Made by a program: the position numbers and the translations under genes
Notes under the pieces: generated by a model
Database searches by the model: none
Seen by the model: the letters and a program-made list of their open reading frames with translations, nothing else
Told to the model about the DNA's origin: nothing
Shown here: positions 1-5,040 of the stretch, one piece after another
Position numbering within the stretch: the first letter of the stretch is position 1
Layout of the letters: every line of letters begins with the position of its first letter
NCBI GenBank assembly: GCA_016198945.1
Contig: JACQHO010000238.1
Span: forward strand, 1-5,165
Direction: 5' to 3'
Source: Nitrospirota bacterium
GTDB lineage: Bacteria; Nitrospirota; Nitrospiria; JACQBZ01
DNA length: 5,165 bases

Positions 1-647
1 CCGGCCATGATTCCGGGCAGACCGACATACTCCACCCGTCCCACAACGGCCATCTTCTCCGCGACCTTATCATCGGTCAGCGCGACGCGGCCGCTTCGGA
101 TTCCCGTCCCGCCTGTAAATCCTTCGGCGTCCAGACCGGTGACGTAATACAGTCGGTAGCGCAGACCGGCCGGCAGACTTCCGGCGATCCCGACGCCGCC
201 CTCCTGCCAGGTGGTCGGAATGATATAGGCCTGCACGTACGGCCGCTCTACGCTGTAGAACAGCGTGGGCTCATGAAACTCGTTTAAACCCCCGACCGGC
301 ATCAGCATGCTTCCGGCCCGGACCTGAAGCCCCGGCATGAGATCGAATTCAAGATAGGCAAACTCAAGCTCGAGCTCGGTCGCGGCATGCTCGAAATCGA
401 TCTCGGCATGCAGCCGCATCCGGTCGTTGAACGGCACGCTCCATCCCAGTACCATACGGTGAAAATCCATCTCGGCCGGGGCATCCGGATCCGGTACCTT
501 GGAACCTGTCCCGGGATTGTTGTAATGCATCTCGCCGTAACCGTGGAAGCTGATCTCCGAGCCTTCTCCGGGTTCGGCAACAGCCATTCCGGCGAAACCA
601 AGCGCCAGGCCGATGACGAGCAATAAAACGATCGATCTGTGTTTCAT
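1..647 (-). CDS. Porin-like outer-membrane beta-barrel protein, N-terminal part (3' end outside window)
   Basis: The open frame runs from an ATG at 647 off the left edge, giving 215 residues without a stop. The start is fixed by a strong AAGGAGG at 660-654, six bases upstream. Residues 1-24 form a typical Sec signal peptide (MKHRS, a hydrophobic run, then AVA before EPGEG). The mature part opens with FHGYGEMHYNN and continues with alternating polar/hydrophobic strands rich in aromatics and acids. There are no cytoplasmic-enzyme motifs and no cysteines in the visible part. This pattern, with a segment around PTTWQEGGVGIAG, resembles phosphate-selective porin O/P-like or general trimeric porins, so a role in diffusion across the outer membrane is inferred; the substrate is unknown. 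It lies downstream of the iron-uptake genes on the same strand but is separated from them by a terminator, so it is probably its own transcription unit. It could also be a non-porin barrel, since only about half of a usual porin length is visible. Confidence 0.75.
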   Translation of the reverse strand, partial: MKHRSIVLLLVIGLALGFAGMAVAEPGEGSEISFHGYGEMHYNNPGTGSKVPDPDAPAEMDFHRMVLGWSVPFNDRMRLHAEIDFEHAATELELEFAYLEFDLMPGLQVRAGSMLMPVGGLNEFHEPTLFYSVERPYVQAYIIPTTWQEGGVGIAGSLPAGLRYRLYYVTGLDAEGFTGGTGIRSGRVALTDDKVAEKMAVVGRVEYVGLPGIMA

Positions 648-653
648 CGAAAA

Positions 654-660
654 CCTCCTT
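654..660 (-). promoter_or_regulatory. Strong ribosome binding site of the porin gene
   Basis: The minus strand reads AAGGAGG with six bases to the ATG at 647. This near-perfect anti-16S match fixes the porin start codon and sits four bases downstream of a hairpin. Confidence 0.85.
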
Positions 661-662
661 AT

Positions 663-691
663 GAGCCCCGTATTCGGGGCGGTTGGGGCTC
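663..691 (-). promoter_or_regulatory. Overlapping inverted repeats in the porin 5' leader
   Basis: Two perfect inverted repeats share one arm. A 6-bp stem, GCCCCG (680-675) with CGGGGC (670-665), encloses a four-base loop. A 7-bp stem, GAGCCCC (691-685) with GGGGCTC (669-663), encloses a 15-base loop. They cannot form together. Their downstream arm ends two to four bases before the AAGGAGG ribosome binding site, so folding could protect the transcript or modulate initiation. There is no T-run, so this is not an intrinsic terminator. A regulatory role is inference. Confidence 0.45.
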
Positions 692-729
692 TGGGTTCTC
701 GATCGACCTCGGGCCGTGTGTTGTTGGAT

Positions 730-746
730 TGCGGAAATCGTGCCGG
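730..746 (-). promoter_or_regulatory. Possible sigma54-type promoter of the porin gene (weak)
   Basis: The minus strand reads CCGGCACGATTTCCGCA. It has the invariant GG (744-743), ten bases, then GC (732-731), and matches the CACG part of the -24 element, but it carries CC in place of the usual TT before the -12 GC. Transcription would start about 70 bases upstream of the porin ATG. No convincing sigma70 pair was seen in 661-755. The two missing Ts make this only a candidate. Confidence 0.22.
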
Positions 747-754
747 TCCGGAAC

Positions 755-794
755 AAAAAAAACCCAAGTCTTTTTGTGTGACATCGGACTTGGG
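755..794 (-). terminator. Rho-independent terminator at the end of the iron-uptake operon
   Basis: On the minus strand an 8-bp perfect stem, CCCAAGTC (794-787) with GACTTGGG (770-763), encloses a 16-base loop and runs straight into eight Ts (762-755). It lies about 35 bases after the stop codon of the zinc-ribbon gene (829) and before the porin gene. It therefore closes the fur/cupredoxin/FTR1/zinc-ribbon unit and insulates the porin. The loop is longer than usual, but the stem and T-run are clear. Confidence 0.8.
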
Positions 795-828
795 CTCGGG
801 GTTTATAACCGCTGGCCGCTGCTTAAGC

Positions 829-1023
829 TTACAGTCGAACCGTGACCGTTCGCGATCCTCCTTTGAATTCGGCCAATGGAATCAGCGCCAGACGCTTACA
901 GCGTCGGCATTTGAGCTCGATCGAGGATCCAACCAGCTTGGCCACCAGGCTGCCGCATTCGCACCGGACTTCATGTGCGTTCGGTGGATCCGTGGCCGCT
1001 TTGTGTTTCTCGTTCGCTTCCAT
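829..1023 (-). CDS. Small Com-like zinc-ribbon protein (64 aa)
   Basis: A 64-residue protein with a CxC pair (Cys21, Cys23) and a CxxC pair (Cys39, Cys42) about 15 residues apart. The core reads VRCECG, then IELKCRRCK. This spacing and the IEIKCxRCK-type second knuckle match the Com-family zinc ribbon first described in phage Mu, where Com helps translation of mom by binding its mRNA; many bacterial homologues are unassigned. The N-terminal 18 residues are polar and probably disordered, and there is no signal peptide or membrane segment. An in-frame TAA directly precedes the ATG, so this is the furthest upstream start. The ATG lies eight bases after the FTR1 stop with no good Shine-Dalgarno, which suggests translational coupling. 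It is followed by a terminator, making it the last gene of the operon. Its role in iron uptake is unknown; nucleic-acid or metal binding are both possible. Confidence 0.75.
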   Translation of the reverse strand: MEANEKHKAATDPPNAHEVRCECGSLVAKLVGSSIELKCRRCKRLALIPLAEFKGGSRTVTVRL

Positions 1024-1031
1024 TTACACGC

Positions 1032-1853
1032 TCACTGTGCCAGATCGTGATGTTGTCGCCGCAACCAGAGGATCGTGACCGGGAAATAAAGGAGGTAGAC
1101 GATCGCCTGGATCAGCGAGGGATTGGAACGGTATCCGAAAATGCCCGCCACCAGCGAGCCGATGAACGACCGTTCACTCAAGAGCCAAGAGGTGTTCCAG
1201 ATCGGTTCGATCAACGGCGGGACGAGTCCCGCCGTGACCAGTTTTCCGATTCCGGAGGAAAGCATGCCGGCCGCCATGAAAATCAAGATGATCCCGCTCA
1301 CCTTGAAAAACGGCCTCAAATCGAGATGGCCGAACCCTTTGAAAAAGAGCCAGGTCATTAAAACTCCAAGTCCGATGCCCAGAAGCCCGCCCGTCACCGG
1401 TGGCGCCATGGACTCAAACGCTCCGCCCTGAAGAAATAATCCCCAGAGGAACAGAACCGTCTCGACGCCCTCGCGAAACACGCCCACAAAGGCCAGCGTG
1501 GCCAGAGCCCACAGCTGATTCTTGCTGATTGCGAGCTCCGCCTGATGCTGGAGTTCACCTTTGATCTCTCGGGCATTGTGATGCATCCAGACCACCATGT
1601 GTGTTAGAACGCCCGTGGCCAGGAACAGGATGGCCGCTTCAAAAATGTCCTGTCCGATATCCCTGAAAAAGACGGCCAGATAGTTCGAGAAACCGGCAAA
1701 GACCAAGCTGGCCAACACCGCCCAGAAAGCTCCCCAATACACAAAACGGAACTGCTTGGACTGCCCGATCTTGTTCAGAAAGGTCAGTAGGATGCCCACG
1801 ATAAGAGCCGCCTCGATCGTTTCTCTCCAGGTGATAATAAATGTTCCCAACAT
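1032..1853 (-). CDS. FTR1-family iron permease (EfeU-like)
   Basis: A 273-residue polytopic inner-membrane protein of usual bacterial FTR1 length. It has two REXXE iron-translocation motifs: RETIE at residues 10-14 in the first membrane helix and REGVE at 127-131 in the fourth. About seven membrane segments can be read (roughly 2-26, 38-62, 70-92, 113-138, 153-173, 185-207, 248-264). In the FTR1/EfeU family these acidic motifs pass iron across the membrane. The start ATG at 1853 is preceded by AGGAGA (1866-1861), which overlaps the stop codon of the cupredoxin gene, so the two genes are tightly coupled (11-base gap). No EfeB peroxidase or M75-type EfeO is visible nearby; the upstream cupredoxin is the likely periplasmic partner. 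Control by Fur is inferred from the boxes upstream. Confidence 0.93.
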   Translation of the reverse strand: MLGTFIITWRETIEAALIVGILLTFLNKIGQSKQFRFVYWGAFWAVLASLVFAGFSNYLAVFFRDIGQDIFEAAILFLATGVLTHMVVWMHHNAREIKGELQHQAELAISKNQLWALATLAFVGVFREGVETVLFLWGLFLQGGAFESMAPPVTGGLLGIGLGVLMTWLFFKGFGHLDLRPFFKVSGIILIFMAAGMLSSGIGKLVTAGLVPPLIEPIWNTSWLLSERSFIGSLVAGIFGYRSNPSLIQAIVYLLYFPVTILWLRRQHHDLAQ

Positions 1854-1864
1854 CCCAGCTTCTC

Positions 1865-2206
1865 CTATTCCGCGATGACCGTTCCCTTGGCCGTGTCCGG
1901 ATGAAATTCCCCGAAGAAATCATAACGGCCGGGTTTCAGAGGCGGGAGAAATATCGTTGCGGTTTGTCCCGGTCGTATGATTTTTTCCCGATTGAGACTA
2001 AAGCTTTCGAACTCTTCGGCGGCTGCGTCCTCGTTGACGATGATGAGCTTGATCTTCGTGTTGGCCTTGACCCTGACTTCCGAAGGCGAGAACCGATGAT
2101 CCTTGATCGCGATGCGAATCTCTTCCTCCGCGGAGGCCGTTCCGAAGGCGAACGCCAGGACCCCGAGAGCAAGGCCGGCTTGAAACCACCTTTTTCTTCT
2201 TATCAT
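1865..2206 (-). CDS. Periplasmic cupredoxin-domain protein, partner of the FTR1 permease
   Basis: I place the start at the ATG at 2206 (113 aa), because AAAGGAGA lies nine bases upstream. The frame also runs back to an ATG at 2233, but that one has no ribosome binding site and lies just 3 bases past the Fur box. The N-terminus MIRRKRW plus a hydrophobic stretch and TASA form a signal peptide cut near residue 26. The remaining ~87 residues have the order and motifs of an EfeO/P19-associated Cupredoxin_1 domain (IRIAIKDHRFSPSEVRVK early, then RPGQTATIFLPPLKPGRYDFF). The mature protein has no cysteine, so the classical blue-copper Cys is absent. His37, Glu67, Glu100 and His102 are possible metal ligands. 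It probably delivers or oxidises iron, or carries copper, for the adjacent permease. It lacks the M75 peptidase-like half of full EfeO. Confidence 0.85.
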   Translation of the reverse strand: MIRRKRWFQAGLALGVLAFAFGTASAEEEIRIAIKDHRFSPSEVRVKANTKIKLIIVNEDAAAEEFESFSLNREKIIRPGQTATIFLPPLKPGRYDFFGEFHPDTAKGTVIAE

Positions 2207-2215
2207 TTCTTCTGG

Positions 2216-2223
2216 TCTCCTTT
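2216..2223 (-). promoter_or_regulatory. Ribosome binding site that decides the cupredoxin start
   Basis: The minus strand reads AAAGGAGA, nine bases before the ATG at 2206. It lies inside what would be coding sequence if the ATG at 2233 were used, and therefore supports the shorter protein that starts directly at the signal peptide. Confidence 0.75.
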
Positions 2224-2236
2224 GGTCTGCCATGAA

Positions 2237-2251
2237 TGAGAATGGTTCTCA
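2237..2251 (-). promoter_or_regulatory. Fur box upstream of the cupredoxin-FTR1 genes
   Basis: TGAGAATGGTTCTCA is a perfect 6-3-6 palindrome (TGAGAA, TGG, TTCTCA) and matches 11 of the 14 defined positions of the 7-1-7 Fur consensus TGATAATnATTATCA. It lies in the 71-base gap between fur and the cupredoxin gene, about 30 bases before the chosen start, and just downstream of a possible -10. Binding there by Fe-loaded Fur would block an internal promoter or read-through. The regulator is encoded next door. Confidence 0.75.
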
Positions 2252-2256
2252 GTTTC

Positions 2257-2262
2257 ATATAA
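2257..2262 (-). promoter_or_regulatory. Possible internal -10 element before the cupredoxin gene
   Basis: The minus strand reads TTATAT, five bases upstream of the Fur box and within an AT-rich stretch (2255-2280). No good -35 is found 15-18 bases upstream. Its placement relative to the Fur box is similar to that of the fur promoter, so an internal Fur-controlled promoter is plausible but weakly supported. Confidence 0.35.
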
Positions 2263-2277
2263 ACGGTTTTTAAAAAA

Positions 2278-2754
2278 TTAACGGCCGGCCGACTTTTGCC
2301 AGTCCCGGCAGTTTTTCCAGTCAATGCAATGTCCAAAGAGTTCCAACCGGTGATTGCTCAGTGTAAAGCCGTGCCGGGCGGCCATTTCTTCCTGAAGCCG
2401 TTCGATGGCAGGGGATTCAAACTCGATGATCTTCTCGCATTTATTGCAGATCAGGTGATCGTGATGTTTTTTGTGAAGCACGTTGTCATAAATCGTCCGG
2501 TTATCATCGAAATGCCGTTGCTGGCCGATGCCGATTTCACACAAGAGGTTGAGGGTTCGGTAAATCGTGGCCAGCCCCATTTGCGGACGTTTCTTCTTTG
2601 AAATTTCGCGATACAGCTCTTCGGCCGTAATATGGTCCACCTTGAGGAAGGCCTCCAGGATCGCTTCCCGTTGTTGGGTTAGTTTCAGGTGGTTCTTGGT
2701 GAGATAACGCTTGAGCAGGGCGACTTCTTTATTCAAGGAGGATCCTTTATGCAT
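2278..2754 (-). CDS. fur: Fur-family ferric uptake regulator
   Basis: A 158-residue protein of normal Fur length. Residues ~10-80 are the winged-helix DNA-binding domain (LKLTQQREAILEAF, HITAEELY, and the recognition region LATIYRTLNLL at 61-71). Residues ~88-145 are the dimerisation and metal domain with HHDHLIC (97-103), a CxxC (Cys103, Cys106) and a second Cys pair (Cys143, Cys149) for structural zinc. Glu118 aligns with Glu108 of E. coli Fur, where PerR has Asp, favouring an iron sensor over a peroxide sensor. Asp90 stands where E. coli Fur has Glu81. The ATG at 2754 lacks a ribosome binding site; a TTG at 2736 has AAAGGA seven bases upstream and would give 152 residues, so the start is uncertain. 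The gene has a strong promoter with a Fur box, implying autoregulation, and is followed by the iron-transport genes it probably controls. Zur or another metal specificity is less likely given the FTR1 neighbour. Confidence 0.92.
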   Translation of the reverse strand: MHKGSSLNKEVALLKRYLTKNHLKLTQQREAILEAFLKVDHITAEELYREISKKKRPQMGLATIYRTLNLLCEIGIGQQRHFDDNRTIYDNVLHKKHHDHLICNKCEKIIEFESPAIERLQEEMAARHGFTLSNHRLELFGHCIDWKNCRDWQKSAGR

Positions 2755-2793
2755 GGTTCATGCGTCCGATTCAGGGCGCAAGCGAGTCAAGTT

Positions 2794-2813
2794 GATATTG
2801 ATTCTGATTCTCA
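2794..2813 (-). promoter_or_regulatory. Fur box over the fur promoter start region
   Basis: On the plus strand 2794-2812 reads GATATTGATTCTGATTCTC, matching 14 of 19 positions of the classical Fur consensus. The overlapping 15-mer at 2799-2813 matches 11 of 14 positions of the 7-1-7 form. It abuts and overlaps the -10 hexamer (2818-2813) and covers the expected transcription start, the usual position for a repressor. Autoregulation by Fur is inferred. Confidence 0.75.
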
Positions 2814-2841
2814 AAATACACGATCGCGGATGCCGTGTCAA
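2813..2841 (-). promoter_or_regulatory. Sigma70 promoter of fur
   Basis: The minus strand has a perfect -35 TTGACA (2841-2836), a 17-base spacer and a -10 TATTTT (2818-2813). Transcription should start near 2806, giving a leader of about 50 bases to the ATG at 2754. The Fur box overlaps the end of the -10. Confidence 0.85.
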
Positions 2842-2874
2842 GCGTTTTTTGGGGGGGTGGAAAGCCGGACCGGT

Positions 2875-3918
2875 TTATTTTGCGAAGTAGAGTTCCATGA
2901 ACAGCAGCGTGAACCATCCGATTTGGAGGATAAACCAACCGCCGATCAGGATGAATTCGAGCGTGGTGTTGAAGGAAATCGAAAAGTTTTCGGCGGCCAT
3001 GGAATAAACGTCCTCGAGGATATCCAGTTTCTCGGTAATGTTTTTCCGCCACTCGTCCAGGTGGAATTTTTTGGAGATCAGGGCGTACAACCGGGCCGTG
3101 TACCAGTCTCCGATCAGCTTGATGCTGTGCTCAATCGCCTGGGACTCGAGGATCGAGGTGGTCCGTGTCTGAATGATCTCCCGAAGCACGGATCGAACCT
3201 GTTTGGATCGGAGCAACGACTGTTCCGGTTTTCGGCGAAGCAGCTGCAGGGTTGTCTTGAGCCGCCCGTCCAGTTCGTCGTCGAGCATCCGGGATTTCAG
3301 AAGCTGGAGATTGGTGATCTCAAACAGCTCGATGTTTGCGTCAAAGTCCCCCTGCGGATCAAAAATGAAGGCTCCATCCCAGTCCACCACGGTCAGGTCG
3401 TCCTTGCCGTATTTGAGATTGGACTGGAGGGTCGCTTTGATCTCCTCTTCATCCAGCGGAATCCGCTCCTTCTTCAACAGCGCGGCGATCTTTTCGCCGT
3501 GGAGGGCCAAAAACATTTCGGGATCCCCTTGATAATCCGAGATGCAATAGACGCTGTAGTCTTCGTCAAACTCCGGATTGCACTGGAATTCGTTCAAGAT
3601 GCGGCGGCATTCCTGCAGAAGATCCTCGTTGAGCTCCAGCAAGGGTTCGGCCGCGAGATCTTGAAACTCAAAAGCGGCCTCAACGATGACGGTATCGGGC
3701 AGATAGGCCTTGACGACCAAATCGGCCTCCCGGTCATGGATCCGACCCTTTTGGGTTCGAATGATCATCTGTTTCAGGATGACATCGGGGTAATTGGGCG
3801 AGCTTTTAAGCGCACGGCGCTCAACCCTCGCAGTCGTTTCCAGATTGATGCCGGTGTGGCCCACCAGGAACGTGACGCAGCGGCCTTTTAATGCGATCTC
3901 TTGATTCAATATTTCCAT
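2875..3918 (-). CDS. RMD1/DUF155-family protein with C-terminal membrane anchor
   Basis: A 347-residue protein counted from the ATG at 3918. The C-terminal two thirds fit the RMD1/DUF155 family (COG1723), best known from yeast Rmd1 and mitochondrial RMND1. Visible hallmarks are VVDWDGAFIFD near residues 177-187, a long charged helical region (about 205-305) with KLDILEDVYSM at 297-307, and one strongly hydrophobic tail (about 321-343). The protein would therefore be tail-anchored in the inner membrane with its bulk in the cytoplasm. Biochemical function in bacteria is not established. The frame extends 12 codons further to a TTG at 3954, but that TTG belongs to the -35 box TTGACA and transcription should start near the ATG, so the longer form is rejected. 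No ribosome binding site is present, consistent with a leaderless mRNA. No terminator separates it from the fur promoter, so some read-through into fur is possible. Confidence 0.75.
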   Translation of the reverse strand: MEILNQEIALKGRCVTFLVGHTGINLETTARVERRALKSSPNYPDVILKQMIIRTQKGRIHDREADLVVKAYLPDTVIVEAAFEFQDLAAEPLLELNEDLLQECRRILNEFQCNPEFDEDYSVYCISDYQGDPEMFLALHGEKIAALLKKERIPLDEEEIKATLQSNLKYGKDDLTVVDWDGAFIFDPQGDFDANIELFEITNLQLLKSRMLDDELDGRLKTTLQLLRRKPEQSLLRSKQVRSVLREIIQTRTTSILESQAIEHSIKLIGDWYTARLYALISKKFHLDEWRKNITEKLDILEDVYSMAAENFSISFNTTLEFILIGGWFILQIGWFTLLFMELYFAK

Positions 3919-3924
3919 GAACGC

Positions 3925-3954
3925 ATCATACGCAGCCGTCGAACAAGATGTCAA
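3925..3954 (-). promoter_or_regulatory. Sigma70 promoter of the RMD1-family gene, leaderless
   Basis: The minus strand has a perfect -35 TTGACA (3954-3949), an 18-base spacer and -10 TATGAT (3930-3925). Only six bases (3924-3919) separate the -10 from the ATG at 3918, so the transcript should begin at or next to the A of the start codon. It stands back to back with the synthase promoter. Confidence 0.8.
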
Positions 3955-3983
3955 GAAAGGCGGCCGATCACTCTAATTTTGTC

Positions 3984-4012
3984 TTGACAAATTTTCCCCT
4001 CTGGCCTACTAT
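3984..4012 (+). promoter_or_regulatory. Sigma70 promoter of the polyprenyl synthase gene, leaderless
   Basis: A perfect -35 TTGACA (3984-3989), a 17-base spacer and -10 TACTAT (4007-4012) are followed by exactly six bases and then the ATG at 4019. No Shine-Dalgarno is possible in a transcript starting there. The two divergent -35 boxes are 29 bases apart and form an 8-bp inverted repeat (TGTCAAGA 3949-3956, TCTTGACA 3982-3989). Confidence 0.85.
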
Positions 4013-4018
4013 CAGTCC

Positions 4019-5023
4019 ATGCCACCGTCTGCAAAAACCTCTTCTTTTCCAACGATTCAAGAGGTATGGGAACAATACCGTCCGGATCTTTTAAAGGTCG
4101 AGGCCCAGATCCAGAAGAACCTTTCCTCGGAAGTGCCGCTGATCAATCAGGTGGCCCAGTATATCCTCAACAGCGGAGGCAAGCGCATCCGTCCGCTTCT
4201 GATGATCCTGTCCTCCAGAGTCTGTCCGGCCCCGGGAGGGGACCATGTCCTCCTGGCCGCCGCCATTGAGTTTATTCATACCGCCACGCTTCTCCACGAT
4301 GATGTGATTGATGAAGGCAGCCTGCGTCGCGGCAAGAAAACGGTCCGGACATTGTGGGGGAATCACGCGAGCATTCTGGTGGGCGACTATCTTTATGCCT
4401 CGGCCGTCGCGCAGGGTCTGAGCCTCAACAGTCAGGATGTGAATCTGGGGCTGCAAAAGGCCTGCTCTCAGATGATCGAGGGGGAGATGGTCCAGCATAC
4501 CCACAACAGCGACCTGGGCATTTTGGAATCGGACTATTTGCGAATCATCCAGCACAAAACGGCCAGTCTGATGGCGGCGTCCTGTCATCTGGGTGCGATC
4601 GTGAGCAATGGATCGCCCGATCAAAAGGAAGCGCTCTATCAATTCGGCCGAAATCTCGGCATTGCCTTCCAGGTGGCGGATGACACGCTGGATTACATCG
4701 CACAGAAGCAACGGTTGGGCAAGACGCTCGGAGCGGATTTAAGAGAGGGGAAAGTGACGCTTCCCTTGATTCATTTGTTGCGGAACTGCTCCGAGGAAGA
4801 ACGGAAAGAGGTAACGCATACCTTTGGGTTGAGCGATCCCACGGAAAAAGAATTTGATCGGGTTCTGGATTTGATGCACCGGCACGGGTCGATCGATTAT
4901 GCGTTTTCGGTGGCCCGATGTTACATCGAAAAGGCCAAGGATTTCCTCTCCCCGTTCGAACCTTCCGTCCACAAAACGGCGCTGCATGTGGTTGCCGATT
5001 ATGTGGCGTCGCGCGATCACTGA
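4019..5023 (+). CDS. ispB: All-trans polyprenyl diphosphate synthase (octaprenyl/heptaprenyl type)
   Basis: A 334-residue cytoplasmic trans-isoprenyl diphosphate synthase of usual length. It condenses isopentenyl diphosphate units onto an allylic primer to make the side chain of menaquinone or ubiquinone. All class motifs are intact: GGKRIRPL at 53-60, the first aspartate-rich motif DDVID at 94-98 followed by the basic SLRRGKKTVR, the second aspartate-rich motif DDTLD at 221-225, and GKTLGADLREGKVTLPLIH at 234-252. Ala89, five residues before the first aspartate motif, is small, as in medium- and long-chain enzymes, so a C35-C45 product is likely; the exact chain length cannot be read. The ATG at 4019 is the only sensible start, because the N-terminus VWEQYRPDLLKVEAQI is family-typical and begins soon after it. 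It is predicted to be translated from a leaderless mRNA. The downstream gene begins 17 bases after its stop. Confidence 0.94.
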   Translation: MPPSAKTSSFPTIQEVWEQYRPDLLKVEAQIQKNLSSEVPLINQVAQYILNSGGKRIRPLLMILSSRVCPAPGGDHVLLAAAIEFIHTATLLHDDVIDEGSLRRGKKTVRTLWGNHASILVGDYLYASAVAQGLSLNSQDVNLGLQKACSQMIEGEMVQHTHNSDLGILESDYLRIIQHKTASLMAASCHLGAIVSNGSPDQKEALYQFGRNLGIAFQVADDTLDYIAQKQRLGKTLGADLREGKVTLPLIHLLRNCSEEERKEVTHTFGLSDPTEKEFDRVLDLMHRHGSIDYAFSVARCYIEKAKDFLSPFEPSVHKTALHVVADYVASRDH

Positions 5024-5040
5024 CCCATCGATTTGTTTCT

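Noticed and set aside
364..756. A 130-codon minus-strand frame overlapping the porin start and upstream region
   Set aside because: It is out of frame with the porin, spans the leader hairpins up to the terminator T-run, and is Arg/Pro-rich, typical of a shadow frame.
613..1050. A 145-codon plus-strand frame across the terminator and zinc-ribbon gene
   Set aside because: It crosses the terminator and is antisense to the zinc-ribbon gene, which has a clear cysteine pattern.
2270..2292. GC-rich palindrome GGCCGGCC followed by TTAATTTTTT at the end of fur, as a terminator
   Set aside because: The palindrome has no room for a loop without shrinking to about three base pairs, and it overlaps the last fur codons, so it is unlikely to terminate well.
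2863..2872. CCGGACCGG inverted repeat after the RMD1-family stop as a terminator
   Set aside because: The stem is four base pairs with a one-base loop and no T-run follows on the minus strand.
2689..3891. A 400-codon open frame on the plus strand opposite the RMD1-family and fur genes
   Set aside because: It is antisense to two well-supported genes, runs through the fur promoter and Fur box, and its translation has no recognisable domain; it is a codon-bias shadow.
4091..4711. A 206-codon open frame on the minus strand inside the polyprenyl synthase gene
   Set aside because: The opposite strand encodes all catalytic motifs of the synthase; the antisense translation resembles no family.
620..5020. 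Frequent CGATCG/TCGATCGA words across the window
   Set aside because: The occurrences are scattered, mostly inside codons, with no constant spacing or flanks; composition and codon use explain them without a repeat family.
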